From assembly GCA_964403175.1 (NCBI GenBank), contig CAYOFH010000101.1:1-11917 (forward strand): DNA of 11,917 nt. The letters are read 5' to 3'. Source of the stretch: Marinilabilia sp964403175. GTDB lineage: Bacteria; Bacteroidota; Bacteroidia; Bacteroidales; Marinilabiliaceae. The translations under genes and the position numbers were made by a program. Of this stretch, positions 1 to 5,606 are shown piece by piece (the first letter of the stretch is position 1; every line of letters begins with the position of its first letter). The notes under the pieces are model-generated. The model was not told the origin of the DNA, made no database searches, and saw only the letters and a program-made list of their open reading frames with translations.

Positions 1-70
1 AAGGATGCAGCTTCCGTCTTACTTTTTCGATGATCAGGGCATACCTTCTGATGGTACCGTGTTTCGACAT
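1..70 (-). CDS. Partial N-terminus of a probable WYL-type transcriptional regulator
   Basis: Reading the minus strand from the ATG at 70-68 gives 23 open codons that run off the window edge, beginning MSKHGTIRRYALIIEKVRRK. From memory, Bacteroidota WYL-domain regulators often begin this way: a short basic start, then RY.LIIEK.RR leading into a winged-helix DNA-binding domain. That is the only basis for the call, because the HTH and WYL domains lie outside the window. A -7-like box (TATATTTG on the minus strand) sits about 29 nt upstream of the ATG, which supports this start. The gene is divergent from the plus-strand gene at 316. It could be another protein with a similar opening. Confidence 0.55.
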   Translation of the reverse strand, partial: MSKHGTIRRYALIIEKVRRKLHP

Positions 71-98
71 GGGATAAAGTTTTTCTGGCTAACCATCA

Positions 99-106
99 CA
101 AATATA
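99..106 (-). promoter_or_regulatory. Candidate -7 box for the partial regulator gene
   Basis: The minus strand reads TATATTTG here, an exact match to the Bacteroidota -7 consensus TAnnTTTG. It lies 28 bp upstream of the ATG at 70, which would leave a short 5' leader of roughly 20 nt. No TTG/TTTG element is found at the usual 19-21 bp upstream; the nearest TTTG is 29 bp away. Only half of the promoter is therefore supported. Confidence 0.35.
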
Positions 107-315
107 GAATTATTGTATGATTATCCGGGAGAATCCAAAAAAAGATCAATCATGCCAGGCAGGAGCAGGCAGAGAAATGAATAAATGAAGTAGTGTTTAA
201 GGTTCAACTATGATCATGCCTGCCTGCGACCATGCGATGGGTGATGGATTTTGAGTAATTTAGAGCTTACATTATTTGAAACCCGCAAAACCAAAGCACC
301 GCATCAATAAACCAA

Positions 316-636
316 ATGCAAACATTCATCCACTACTTCTTACACATTGTATTTCCTTTCTTTATCGCATACGGATTCTTTCGTAAAGACTGGAAAAAGG
401 TTTACCTGATTCTGCTTGCCACCATGTTGGTTGACCTGGATCATTTACTGGCAAGTCCGGTTTTCGATCCGGACAGATGCAGCATCAATTTTCACCCTTT
501 GCATACCTACTACGCCATGGCGGTATATGTGGCCCTGCTTTTTTTCCGGAAACCCTTCAATATAATAGGGCTCGGGCTGCTTTTTCATATGTTGACCGAT
601 GGGATTGACTGCCTGATAATGATGAACTCATCGTGA
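316..636 (+). CDS. DUF6122-family small integral membrane protein
   Basis: This 106-aa protein has about three hydrophobic segments (roughly residues 8-22, 29-46 and 66-77/82-92). It also has a pattern of conserved polar residues that I recall from the Bacteroidota family DUF6122. In order these are H6 and H10 in the first segment, D40-x-D42-H43 at the end of the second, D51-P-D-R-C55, F59-H60-P-L-H63, and H91-x3-D95 near the C-terminus. The His/Asp layout in membrane segments resembles YdjM/DUF457-type membrane proteins, which are described as putative metal-dependent hydrolases. That link is inference, and no activity is established for this family. The length is typical and both ends look intact. 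There is no Shine-Dalgarno sequence ahead of the ATG. A 184-bp gap separates it from the peptidase gene downstream. Confidence 0.85.
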   Translation: MQTFIHYFLHIVFPFFIAYGFFRKDWKKVYLILLATMLVDLDHLLASPVFDPDRCSINFHPLHTYYAMAVYVALLFFRKPFNIIGLGLLFHMLTDGIDCLIMMNSS

Positions 637-771
637 AATAATGATCGCATGATGTCCAAACCATCTCAATTGGCCATTAATATCCCATCCCGCATCGGCC
701 GGGGATTATCAAGGACAATTTTCCGGCCCGACACAAAGAAAAAACCACTACGCACATAAAAATAAATCATG

Positions 772-779
772 TACATTTG
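772..779 (+). promoter_or_regulatory. Candidate -7 box for the peptidase gene
   Basis: TACATTTG matches the Bacteroidota -7 consensus TAnnTTTG exactly. It is 41 bp before the peptidase ATG at 821, which would leave a leader of about 35 nt. No TTG/TTTG element is visible at the expected -33 spacing, so the promoter assignment is partial. Confidence 0.4.
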
Positions 780-820
780 CTACACACGTATATTATCATC
801 ACTAACCTAAATCATCATTT

Positions 821-2026
821 ATGAAAACCAACACTTTTTTGACATGGATATTTGTGATGGCAGTCATGGCTGCCCCGCTTCATGTCTCCGCTACATTTAT
901 GGCCGATGACGACGGATACGACTTTACCACAGTGGTGGAGCTTCCCGTCACACCAGTTAAGAATCAGGCAAGCACGGGCACTTGCTGGAATTTTGCCACC
1001 ATGTCATTTCTGGAATCAGAAATGCTGCGCAAGGGCAAGGGCGAACACGATCTTTCTGAAATGTATGTGGTACGCCATAACTACGTCAACCGCATGCGCG
1101 ACAACTACCTGCGCAGAGGCCGGGGCAACCTTGGCCAGGGAAGCCTTTCCCACAACGCAATGGATGTGATCCGTGATCACGGCCTGATGCCGGAATCGGT
1201 TTACAGCGGCATCAATTACGACTCAGAAACCCACAACCACGGGGAGCTGAACCGCTTTGTGAACGCCATTGGACAGGTACCCGTTGACCTGAGAAACGAA
1301 AGCCCCGAATACCTGGAGCTGGTGAACAGCCTGCTGGATATTTACCTCGGCCCTGTTCCCAACAATTTCACCTATGAGGGCAAAAACTACACGCCCCAGT
1401 CCTTTGCCAGCGAAATGGAAATCAATCCCGACGATTATGTGGAAATCACCTCCTTTTCACACTTTCCTTTCTATACCAAAGCACCGCTTGAAGTTCCTGA
1501 CAACTGGGCCCACAAGCACTTTTACAATGTGCCCATTGACGAGATCATTGAGATTATGGATTATGCCCTGAACAACGGATACACCGTAAACTGGGACGGA
1601 GACGTAAGCGAGAAAGGATTTTCCCACGTCAACGGAGTGGCCATCAATCCTTCTGTAGATGCGCCCGCCGATGATTATTCAACCACCGACCGGGCCCGGT
1701 TTGAAGACATGTCTGAAAAGGAAATTATGGATGAAGCCTTTAAATTTGAAAGGCCATTTCCTGAAGTCAACGTTACCCAGGAAATCCGTCAGGCCGGGTA
1801 TGAGAAATTTGTCACCACCGACGATCACCTGATGCACGTGACAGGCATTGCGGAAGACCAGAACGGAACAAAGTATTACATTACCAAAAACTCCTGGGGC
1901 ACAGAAAGAAATGCCTTTGGAGGTTATTTGAACATGTCCGAAAGCTACGTGAAGGCCAAAACCATGTTCATCATGGTGCATAAAGATGCCATTCCTTCGG
2001 AAATCAAAAGCAAGCTGGAATTGTAG
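821..2026 (+). CDS. Exported C1-family cysteine peptidase (bleomycin hydrolase / aminopeptidase C-like)
   Basis: This 401-aa papain-fold peptidase starts with a hydrophobic signal peptide (residues about 6-20, plausible cleavage after VSA24), so it probably acts in the periplasm or outside the cell. The catalytic set is complete. Q49 is the oxyanion residue and C55 the nucleophile in PVKNQASTGTCWNFA; H339 lies in HLMHVTG; N357 lies in TKNSWG. The order Gln-Cys-His-Asn, the stretch LSEMYVVRHNY after the active site, and the long insert between Cys and His are typical of the C1B (bleomycin hydrolase/PepC) branch rather than short papains. C1B enzymes usually form hexamers and trim peptides from the N-terminus; that role is inferred from the family. 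The coding sequence is GC-rich compared with the minus-strand genes further on. The ATG has no Shine-Dalgarno sequence. A 36-nt hairpin follows the gene, so it is probably a separate transcription unit from the next ORF or only partly joined to it. Confidence 0.92.
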   Translation: MKTNTFLTWIFVMAVMAAPLHVSATFMADDDGYDFTTVVELPVTPVKNQASTGTCWNFATMSFLESEMLRKGKGEHDLSEMYVVRHNYVNRMRDNYLRRGRGNLGQGSLSHNAMDVIRDHGLMPESVYSGINYDSETHNHGELNRFVNAIGQVPVDLRNESPEYLELVNSLLDIYLGPVPNNFTYEGKNYTPQSFASEMEINPDDYVEITSFSHFPFYTKAPLEVPDNWAHKHFYNVPIDEIIEIMDYALNNGYTVNWDGDVSEKGFSHVNGVAINPSVDAPADDYSTTDRARFEDMSEKEIMDEAFKFERPFPEVNVTQEIRQAGYEKFVTTDDHLMHVTGIAEDQNGTKYYITKNSWGTERNAFGGYLNMSESYVKAKTMFIMVHKDAIPSEIKSKLEL

Positions 2027-2042
2027 CACACAAGCTGGAATT
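2011..2042 (+). repeat. 12-bp direct repeat across the peptidase stop codon
   Basis: CAAGCTGGAATT occurs at 2011-2022 and again at 2031-2042, exactly 20 bp apart. The TAG stop (2024-2026) lies between the copies. The second copy is also part of the palindrome CTGGAATTCCAG (2035-2046). The arrangement looks like a small local duplication at the end of the gene. Confidence 0.75.
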
Positions 2043-2049
2043 CCAGAGC

Positions 2050-2085
2050 AGTGGTTGCCCTGTGAGTCATCACGGGGCAACCACT
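2050..2085 (+). terminator. Long intergenic hairpin, possible terminator or mRNA-protecting structure
   Basis: The arms 2050-2065 and 2070-2085 pair over 16 positions: 15 Watson-Crick pairs plus one T-G wobble at 2061/2074, around the 4-nt loop GTCA. The outer 11 bp (AGTGGTTGCCC) are perfect. The stem is unusually stable for this region. However, it is followed by TAAAAAAA rather than a T-run on the plus strand, and there is no T-run on the minus side either. It may end the peptidase transcript without a classical U-tract, or protect the 3' end, or shape the leader of the next gene, whose ATG is only 15 nt beyond. Confidence 0.5.
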
Positions 2086-2100
2086 TAAAAAAACAATCCC

Positions 2101-3216
2101 ATGTATAAGAAAATACTGCGATTGTTCTTAATTGTGGCGCTTTTATTGGCTACACCTTTAACCGGAGTGCTCATAGAGGGCGATCCGGTCGCATCTTTTT
2201 TAGAATTTCCTCCCAAAACAAAGTTGGTAAGCCATGAAGGGTTTTCAATACTTTTCTTTGTATTGATTGCCGGTCTCGCTGCTGTAATATTGATTCCATT
2301 TATAGCCAGAATCATCAAAAGCCAGAAGGGCTTCAAAGCAAGCAGTAAACCTGTATATAAGTTTCCTGCCTGGGGGTGGGCCGGCATTGTTATATTGATC
2401 GTGGGATGGGTATTTGCCTGGACCCGTTTTCAGTTTTTGGAACAATTACAGATTTATTCTTTCACCCTTCCCTGGATTGGATATATTATTTCAGTCAACG
2501 CCTTCACCTATTGGCGGGTTGGAAAATCCCTGATCACCCACTCCCCGAAATACCTTCTCCTTTTATTTGTATTCAGTGCATTTTTCTGGTGGTATTATGA
2601 ATACCTGAATCAATTTACCCACAATTGGTTTTATACCGATTTGGGCTTTTTAAGCGACCTGGATTATTTCCTGTATGCAACTTTGCCTTTTGCTACAGTA
2701 CTGCCTGCCGTTATTAGCACCTGGCTTCTTCTGCAAACATTTCCCCGCCTGAGCCTGGGGTTGAATAATTATGCAAAAGCCAGCGTGATCAGAAAAAAGA
2801 AGTTCTGGTGGCTTGTACTCCTTTTAAATCTGGCGGGTCTTTCATTGGTCTACATCTTGCCTCAATATCTTTTCCCGCTGTTATGGTTGTCTCCAATGCT
2901 GATCATTGCCTCTGTCATTTCCATTTCCGGAGGAAAAACAATATTTCATGCCATTGAAAATGGCCGGTGGAAACATCTTTTTTTGCTTGCGGTGGCAGGC
3001 CTGATTTGCGGCTTTTTCTGGGAACTATGGAATTACTACAGTTATGCAAAATGGGAGTATTCCCTGCCTTTTGCTCACCGGTATTTAATTTTTGAGATGC
3101 CGGTGCTGGGTTATTTAGGGTACCTCCCATTTGGGATTCAGTGCGGATTTATTGGTCTGATTATAAACCGGCTGACAAACGCTGACCTGGATTATTCTCT
3201 GGATGGCCCAAAATAG
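2101..3216 (+). CDS. Polytopic membrane protein with two related halves; function unknown
   Basis: This 371-aa protein has roughly eight or nine predicted hydrophobic segments, including about 6-22, 48-70, 91-107, 122-136, 150-166, 190-211, 236-256, 258-275, 293-307 and 333-356. Two stretches look like copies of one unit. FFWWYYEYLN at 161-170 is followed by W176-F-Y178 and LPFATVLPA at 195-203. FFWELWNYYS at 305-314 is followed by W318-E-Y320 and MPVLGYLGYLPFG at 333-345. Each is preceded by a hydrophobic pair of segments. The pattern aromatic-rich WxxxxN, then WxY, then a proline motif in the next helix faintly resembles the lycopene-cyclase-domain family, which is also duplicated. This is a suggestion only, because the usual acidic Pro-Glu-Glu motif is not clear. 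The start is the ATG 15 nt after the hairpin. It ends 40 bp from the convergent hipT stop. Confidence 0.75.
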   Translation: MYKKILRLFLIVALLLATPLTGVLIEGDPVASFLEFPPKTKLVSHEGFSILFFVLIAGLAAVILIPFIARIIKSQKGFKASSKPVYKFPAWGWAGIVILIVGWVFAWTRFQFLEQLQIYSFTLPWIGYIISVNAFTYWRVGKSLITHSPKYLLLLFVFSAFFWWYYEYLNQFTHNWFYTDLGFLSDLDYFLYATLPFATVLPAVISTWLLLQTFPRLSLGLNNYAKASVIRKKKFWWLVLLLNLAGLSLVYILPQYLFPLLWLSPMLIIASVISISGGKTIFHAIENGRWKHLFLLAVAGLICGFFWELWNYYSYAKWEYSLPFAHRYLIFEMPVLGYLGYLPFGIQCGFIGLIINRLTNADLDYSLDGPK

Positions 3217-3256
3217 CAGGGATCATTTGTAAGTCAAAATCTCTTCTGTTTTAATC

Positions 3257-4264
3257 TCATTGAGCTATTAAATGATTTCTCTTTGTGTTATACATAAGCA
3301 AATACCCTCTCTTGTTGTCCTCAGTTAAAAAAGAACGACTGATTAATGTTTCCACAAAAAGTTGCTTTTCTAAAAACGGATTTAATAGTTTCTGAACTCG
3401 GCTTTCAGCAACCCCAATTCTCAATGCAAATTCCGTGAAATCGCTCCTGGAAGGATGTCCGCTCTTTTTGTATTGCTGACTTCTATAATCGTCTGCAAAC
3501 AGTCCTTTATCCAATGCAAAATCTTTATCGTCCACATGTAGCCTTGTATTTACTAAATCATAAGCAGGGCTTAGCAGATAATCTCCACTGGGAGATTCTA
3601 GCAAAGAAAAGTTCTTTAGATGAGCATCTCCGTTTGAAAACAGAAAATTGAAAATAACTAAAGAAAAATACCTTTCTATTTCTATCCGCCATGCCGGAAC
3701 AAATTTTTGTATCAACTGTCCTGCCTCTTCATAGCTGTATTCATATTTGAAATTTGCACCTGCATTGTCTTTTGTTTTTCCTGCCAGCGTTGCAAAATCT
3801 TCTTTGCCCCATTTATTTCCGTTTTCTTTCACGTCAAATCGTTTGGTGATATAGGCAGGTGAACTATTCTTGAAAAAAATTATAGCGTTTTCTGCCGTAT
3901 TCAATCCATACACTTGTTTGGCTATTTGCATAGTCAGGTGTTCGTTGGCAGGAACTTGGTCAACCTTTTTCAAATCTCCTGGTATCGGCTTGAGGATATA
4001 TGTTCCCTGTTCCCCTTCCTTTGTTAATCGCAATACATTTTTCTCCAAAAGAAAGCTCAATTTTTCCTGCACACCCGATATGGATATGCGCTTGCGATTT
4101 TCCATGAATTGTTCTGCAACTTCTTCGCTTTGTTGGGGCTGTTCATAAGGCAAAACATGGTTTACCTTTTTACCGTTAAATAAATTCCGCAAACAACTTG
4201 GGCTGTAAGTAGAAAAACCTTCAGCTAATGTTCCCGGACAAGATTTTAATTCATCTAAGTTCAT
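3257..4264 (-). CDS. hipT: HipT toxin: serine/threonine kinase of a HipBST-type toxin-antitoxin system
   Basis: This 335-aa HipA-like kinase lacks the N-terminal HipA subdomain, which is encoded by the separate upstream gene. It opens with CPGTLAEGFSTYSP and C24-LRNLFNGKKV, typical of stand-alone HipT/HipA C-terminal proteins. Kinase elements in order are: R59-I-S61-I-S63-G-V-Q-E-K, the Gly-rich loop with a Ser-Ile-Ser motif; YILKP with the ATP-contact K92; FSNGDAHLKNFS (209-220) with catalytic D213 and N218; and LSPAYDLVNTR (231-241) with the metal-binding D236. In E. coli O127:H6, HipT phosphorylates tryptophanyl-tRNA synthetase and autophosphorylates two serines of the equivalent Ser-Ile-Ser motif. 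The target here is unknown. The ATG overlaps the hipS stop by 4 nt (ATGA), which suggests translational coupling. All catalytic residues are present, so the kinase is probably active. Confidence 0.9.
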   Translation of the reverse strand: MNLDELKSCPGTLAEGFSTYSPSCLRNLFNGKKVNHVLPYEQPQQSEEVAEQFMENRKRISISGVQEKLSFLLEKNVLRLTKEGEQGTYILKPIPGDLKKVDQVPANEHLTMQIAKQVYGLNTAENAIIFFKNSSPAYITKRFDVKENGNKWGKEDFATLAGKTKDNAGANFKYEYSYEEAGQLIQKFVPAWRIEIERYFSLVIFNFLFSNGDAHLKNFSLLESPSGDYLLSPAYDLVNTRLHVDDKDFALDKGLFADDYRSQQYKKSGHPSRSDFTEFALRIGVAESRVQKLLNPFLEKQLFVETLISRSFLTEDNKRGYLLMYNTKRNHLIAQ

Positions 4265-4590
4265 CTTGCCACCATTGGTTTCACGGTTATTGCACCAATT
4301 GTATCATATTGTGCTGTTGCTGCCAGCAAACCGAAATTATCATCTTCGTCTATTCTCAATTGTGTGCATTGTAATTTTCTGTTCACTCCTTCACTTAGCA
4401 TATTGAAGAAAAAGGGAAATAAAAAACTGCTTCTATATTCCTGCTGTGTTTTAGGTAGTGTCAAACTTACTGGTGGCATATTGGAATCATTAAAATAATT
4501 GTCATCATATCTGAAAACATAATGCTTACGATTTTCTTCTGTCAGCGTTCCCGCTAAAATTCCATTGCGATATATTTCCATTGCTCTCAT
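4261..4590 (-). CDS. hipS: HipS antitoxin: HipA N-terminal subdomain protein
   Basis: This 109-aa protein is homologous to the N-terminal subdomain of HipA. It starts with a short beta-rich segment (MEIYRNGILAGTLTEEN, then YVFRYDDNYF). MPPVSLTLPKTQQEY (38-52) follows, then the signature FLFPFFFNMLSEG (56-68). The C-terminal segment FGLLAATAQYDTIGAITVKP is also typical of this subdomain. In the described E. coli hipBST system HipS, not HipB, neutralises the kinase by inserting a conserved tryptophan into its active site. This protein contains no tryptophan; the phenylalanines at 56, 58 and 60-62 are possible substitutes, which is my inference. It lies between hipB (4-nt gap) and hipT (4-nt overlap). 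Translation could start at M1 or at M4 (4581). Confidence 0.85.
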   Translation of the reverse strand: MRAMEIYRNGILAGTLTEENRKHYVFRYDDNYFNDSNMPPVSLTLPKTQQEYRSSFLFPFFFNMLSEGVNRKLQCTQLRIDEDDNFGLLAATAQYDTIGAITVKPMVAR

Positions 4591-4594
4591 TTAC

Positions 4595-4804
4595 TCAATG
4601 TTTCTTTTTCACTTCAAGGGTTAGTTCCATTCCCAACACTTCAGCCAATTTGCTCAGCACATCTAAAGAAGGATTGCCTTGTCCCCGTTCTATTTTATAC
4701 AGAGTATTGGTGCTGACATTTGCCAGCTCAGCCAAGTGAGGTTGAGTTATCCTTAACTCCTTTCGTCTGTTTCTTATGGTTTCACCAAGAGCCTTAACTA
4801 ACAT
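4595..4804 (-). CDS. hipB: HipB: XRE-family DNA-binding autorepressor of the HipBST operon
   Basis: This 69-aa protein is almost entirely a helix-turn-helix XRE/Cro domain. It reads GETIRNRRKELRITQPHLAE, then ANVSTNTLYKIERGQGNPSL with the recognition helix at about 31-40, then LSKLAEVLGMELTLEVKKKH. Length and sequence are normal for a HipB-type regulator with only a short basic tail. It is the first gene of the operon. It probably binds the inverted repeats just upstream and represses its own transcription, with the HipS-HipT complex as possible co-repressor. Operators overlap its start codon and flank its promoter. Family assignment is firm; regulatory details are inferred from the arrangement. 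Confidence 0.9.
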   Translation of the reverse strand: MLVKALGETIRNRRKELRITQPHLAELANVSTNTLYKIERGQGNPSLDVLSKLAEVLGMELTLEVKKKH

Positions 4805-4817
4805 TATAATGTGATTT
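4796..4817 (-). promoter_or_regulatory. Candidate HipB operator overlapping the hipB start codon
   Basis: On the plus strand the right half TGTGATTT (4810-4817) is identical to the half-site of the stronger operator at 4857-4878. The left half AACTAACA (4796-4803) matches AAATCACA at six of eight positions, with the same 6-bp spacer. The core ACATTATAATGT (4801-4812) is a perfect palindrome and contains the complement of the hipB ATG. It lies just downstream of the predicted promoter. Confidence 0.45.
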
Positions 4818-4823
4818 TGGGAT

Positions 4824-4853
4824 TAAAGATAGAATATATTTTTTAAATCACAA
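4824..4853 (-). promoter_or_regulatory. Promoter of the hipBST operon
   Basis: On the minus strand TTG (4853-4851), a 19-bp spacer and TATCTTTA (4831-4824) match the Bacteroidota pattern TTG-N19-TAnnTTTG, except for the last base of the -7 box. Transcription would start near 4817, only about a dozen bases before the hipB ATG at 4804. An extra half-site AAATCACA (4845-4852) covers the -33 element. Confidence 0.5.
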
Positions 4854-4856
4854 GAA

Positions 4857-4878
4857 AAATCACATCATATTGTGATTT
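4857..4878. promoter_or_regulatory. Perfect 8+6+8 inverted repeat, main candidate HipB operator
   Basis: AAATCACA (4857-4864), a 6-bp spacer TCATAT and TGTGATTT (4871-4878) form a perfect inverted repeat of 8-bp arms. A third copy of the half-site occurs at 4845-4852, exactly 12 bp away. A fourth, in the opposite sense, occurs at 4810-4817. The repeat lies directly upstream of the hipB promoter and ends 1 nt before the stop codon of the zinc-ribbon gene. HipB proteins bind several operators of this kind, so autoregulation is a reasonable inference. Confidence 0.6.
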
Positions 4879-4879
4879 A

Positions 4880-5098
4880 TTATTTTCGACCTCCCAGGAA
4901 CCATGATATATACGAGCATTTTGAGCAAACAAAACAAGTTGCAGATTTATTTGCCCAATCAAAATTGAAAAATGTCGCTACTGGCGTATTTAGCTGAGCC
5001 CGACGGGTCCAGAACAGTTCGTTTCTACAAACAGGGCATTTGAAAGGTTCACCCAATACTTCTACAGACTTAGGTTCGGTTTTTCTCATTGAATTCAT
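4880..5098 (-). CDS. Small zinc-ribbon protein, possible nucleic-acid binder
   Basis: This 72-aa protein has two cysteine knuckles: C21-P-V-C24 and C58-S-K-C61, with an extra C55. Between and around them are the stretches ELFWTRRAQLNTPVATFFNF and DWANKSATCFVC, followed by YISWFL. I recall this arrangement in small conserved proteins annotated as zinc-ribbon or DNA-binding, with no established role. The four cysteines are spaced for one zinc ion. The start may be M1 or M4 (5089); M4 (MRKTEPK) would remove three residues. It ends immediately before the HipB operator. It lies upstream of hipB on the same strand but with its own 75-bp gap, so membership of the toxin-antitoxin operon is not shown. 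Confidence 0.75.
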   Translation of the reverse strand: MNSMRKTEPKSVEVLGEPFKCPVCRNELFWTRRAQLNTPVATFFNFDWANKSATCFVCSKCSYISWFLGGRK

Positions 5099-5192
5099 GA
5101 TTTAATGACTATTTGTGCAGGATCGCCGCAACCATGTTGCATATTATACTGAACCGATAAATTTATGAAATATTTCAAAAAGATAATTGCTT

Positions 5193-5535
5193 TCAGGAAT
5201 CGTGCTGCTTTTGCATATGTTGGCTGACTGGGCCACCTGCCTGATTTTCAGCATATTTTCGTATGTCCTGGCCTATTATGGCATACTCACCGTTCCCCAA
5301 TGACTTCACCGCATTCAGCATGGCCATTGCCAGCAAATCGGTCGGAAGCGGCCTGACTGATTTAAACAGACCCAGGGATTTGTCAAAGTCAATGATGTGT
5401 GTTGAGTTTTTCGTGTTCAACCCCCGGGTTTCGTCTAACAAATATATCAACCTGCTTAACGCTGTTGTCTTTAAGCAGCAAATGCAATAAGTCTTTGCCT
5501 GTGGCTCCTGTTGCTCCTGTTATTATTGCATGCAT
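5193..5535 (-). pseudogene. Remnant of an SDR/NAD(P)-binding oxidoreductase gene with frameshift and internal deletion
   Basis: From the ATG at 5535 the minus strand encodes MHAIITGATGATGKDLLHLL, a Rossmann fold with the TGATGATG dinucleotide-binding motif, then QVDIFVRRNPGVEHEKL. That frame stops at 5389-5391. The protein continues in another frame as HIIDFDKSLGLFKSVRPLPT, then LLAMAMLNAVKSLGNGEYAI and IGQDIRKYAEN. So a frameshift lies near 5400 (one extra base or two missing). From memory, intact relatives (HTATIP2-like/SDR-a proteins of about 210-220 aa) have about 100 residues between the DFD and LGLFKS segments, including the catalytic region. Those residues are missing here, leaving only about 114 codons. 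The product would not be a working enzyme. The remnant sits between the zinc-ribbon gene and the broken ATPase gene. Confidence 0.8.
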
Positions 5536-5606
5536 TGTCGTGTCTTTAATGAAATACATCGGTTCTGTGTATGGCACCTGTACCGAAGGGCATGTGCTAT
5601 AACGCA

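Noticed and set aside
156..226. CAGGCAGG (156-163) and CCTGCCTG (219-226) inverted repeat in the first intergenic region
   Set aside because: The 8-bp arms are 55 bp apart, built of low-complexity CAGG units, and linked to no gene feature.
250..278. TTTG-N17-ATTATTTG as a promoter for the DUF6122 gene
   Set aside because: The -7 element mismatches the consensus at its first two bases and the spacer is shorter than the usual 19-21.
697..728. GGCCGG / CCGGCC inverted repeat after the DUF6122 gene
   Set aside because: Only six pairs with a 20-nt loop and no T-run. It is too weak to call a terminator.
1679..2080. 133-codon open frame on the minus strand inside the peptidase gene
   Set aside because: It lies antisense to a peptidase with a full catalytic set and shows no recognisable domain; it is a shadow of GC-rich coding sequence.
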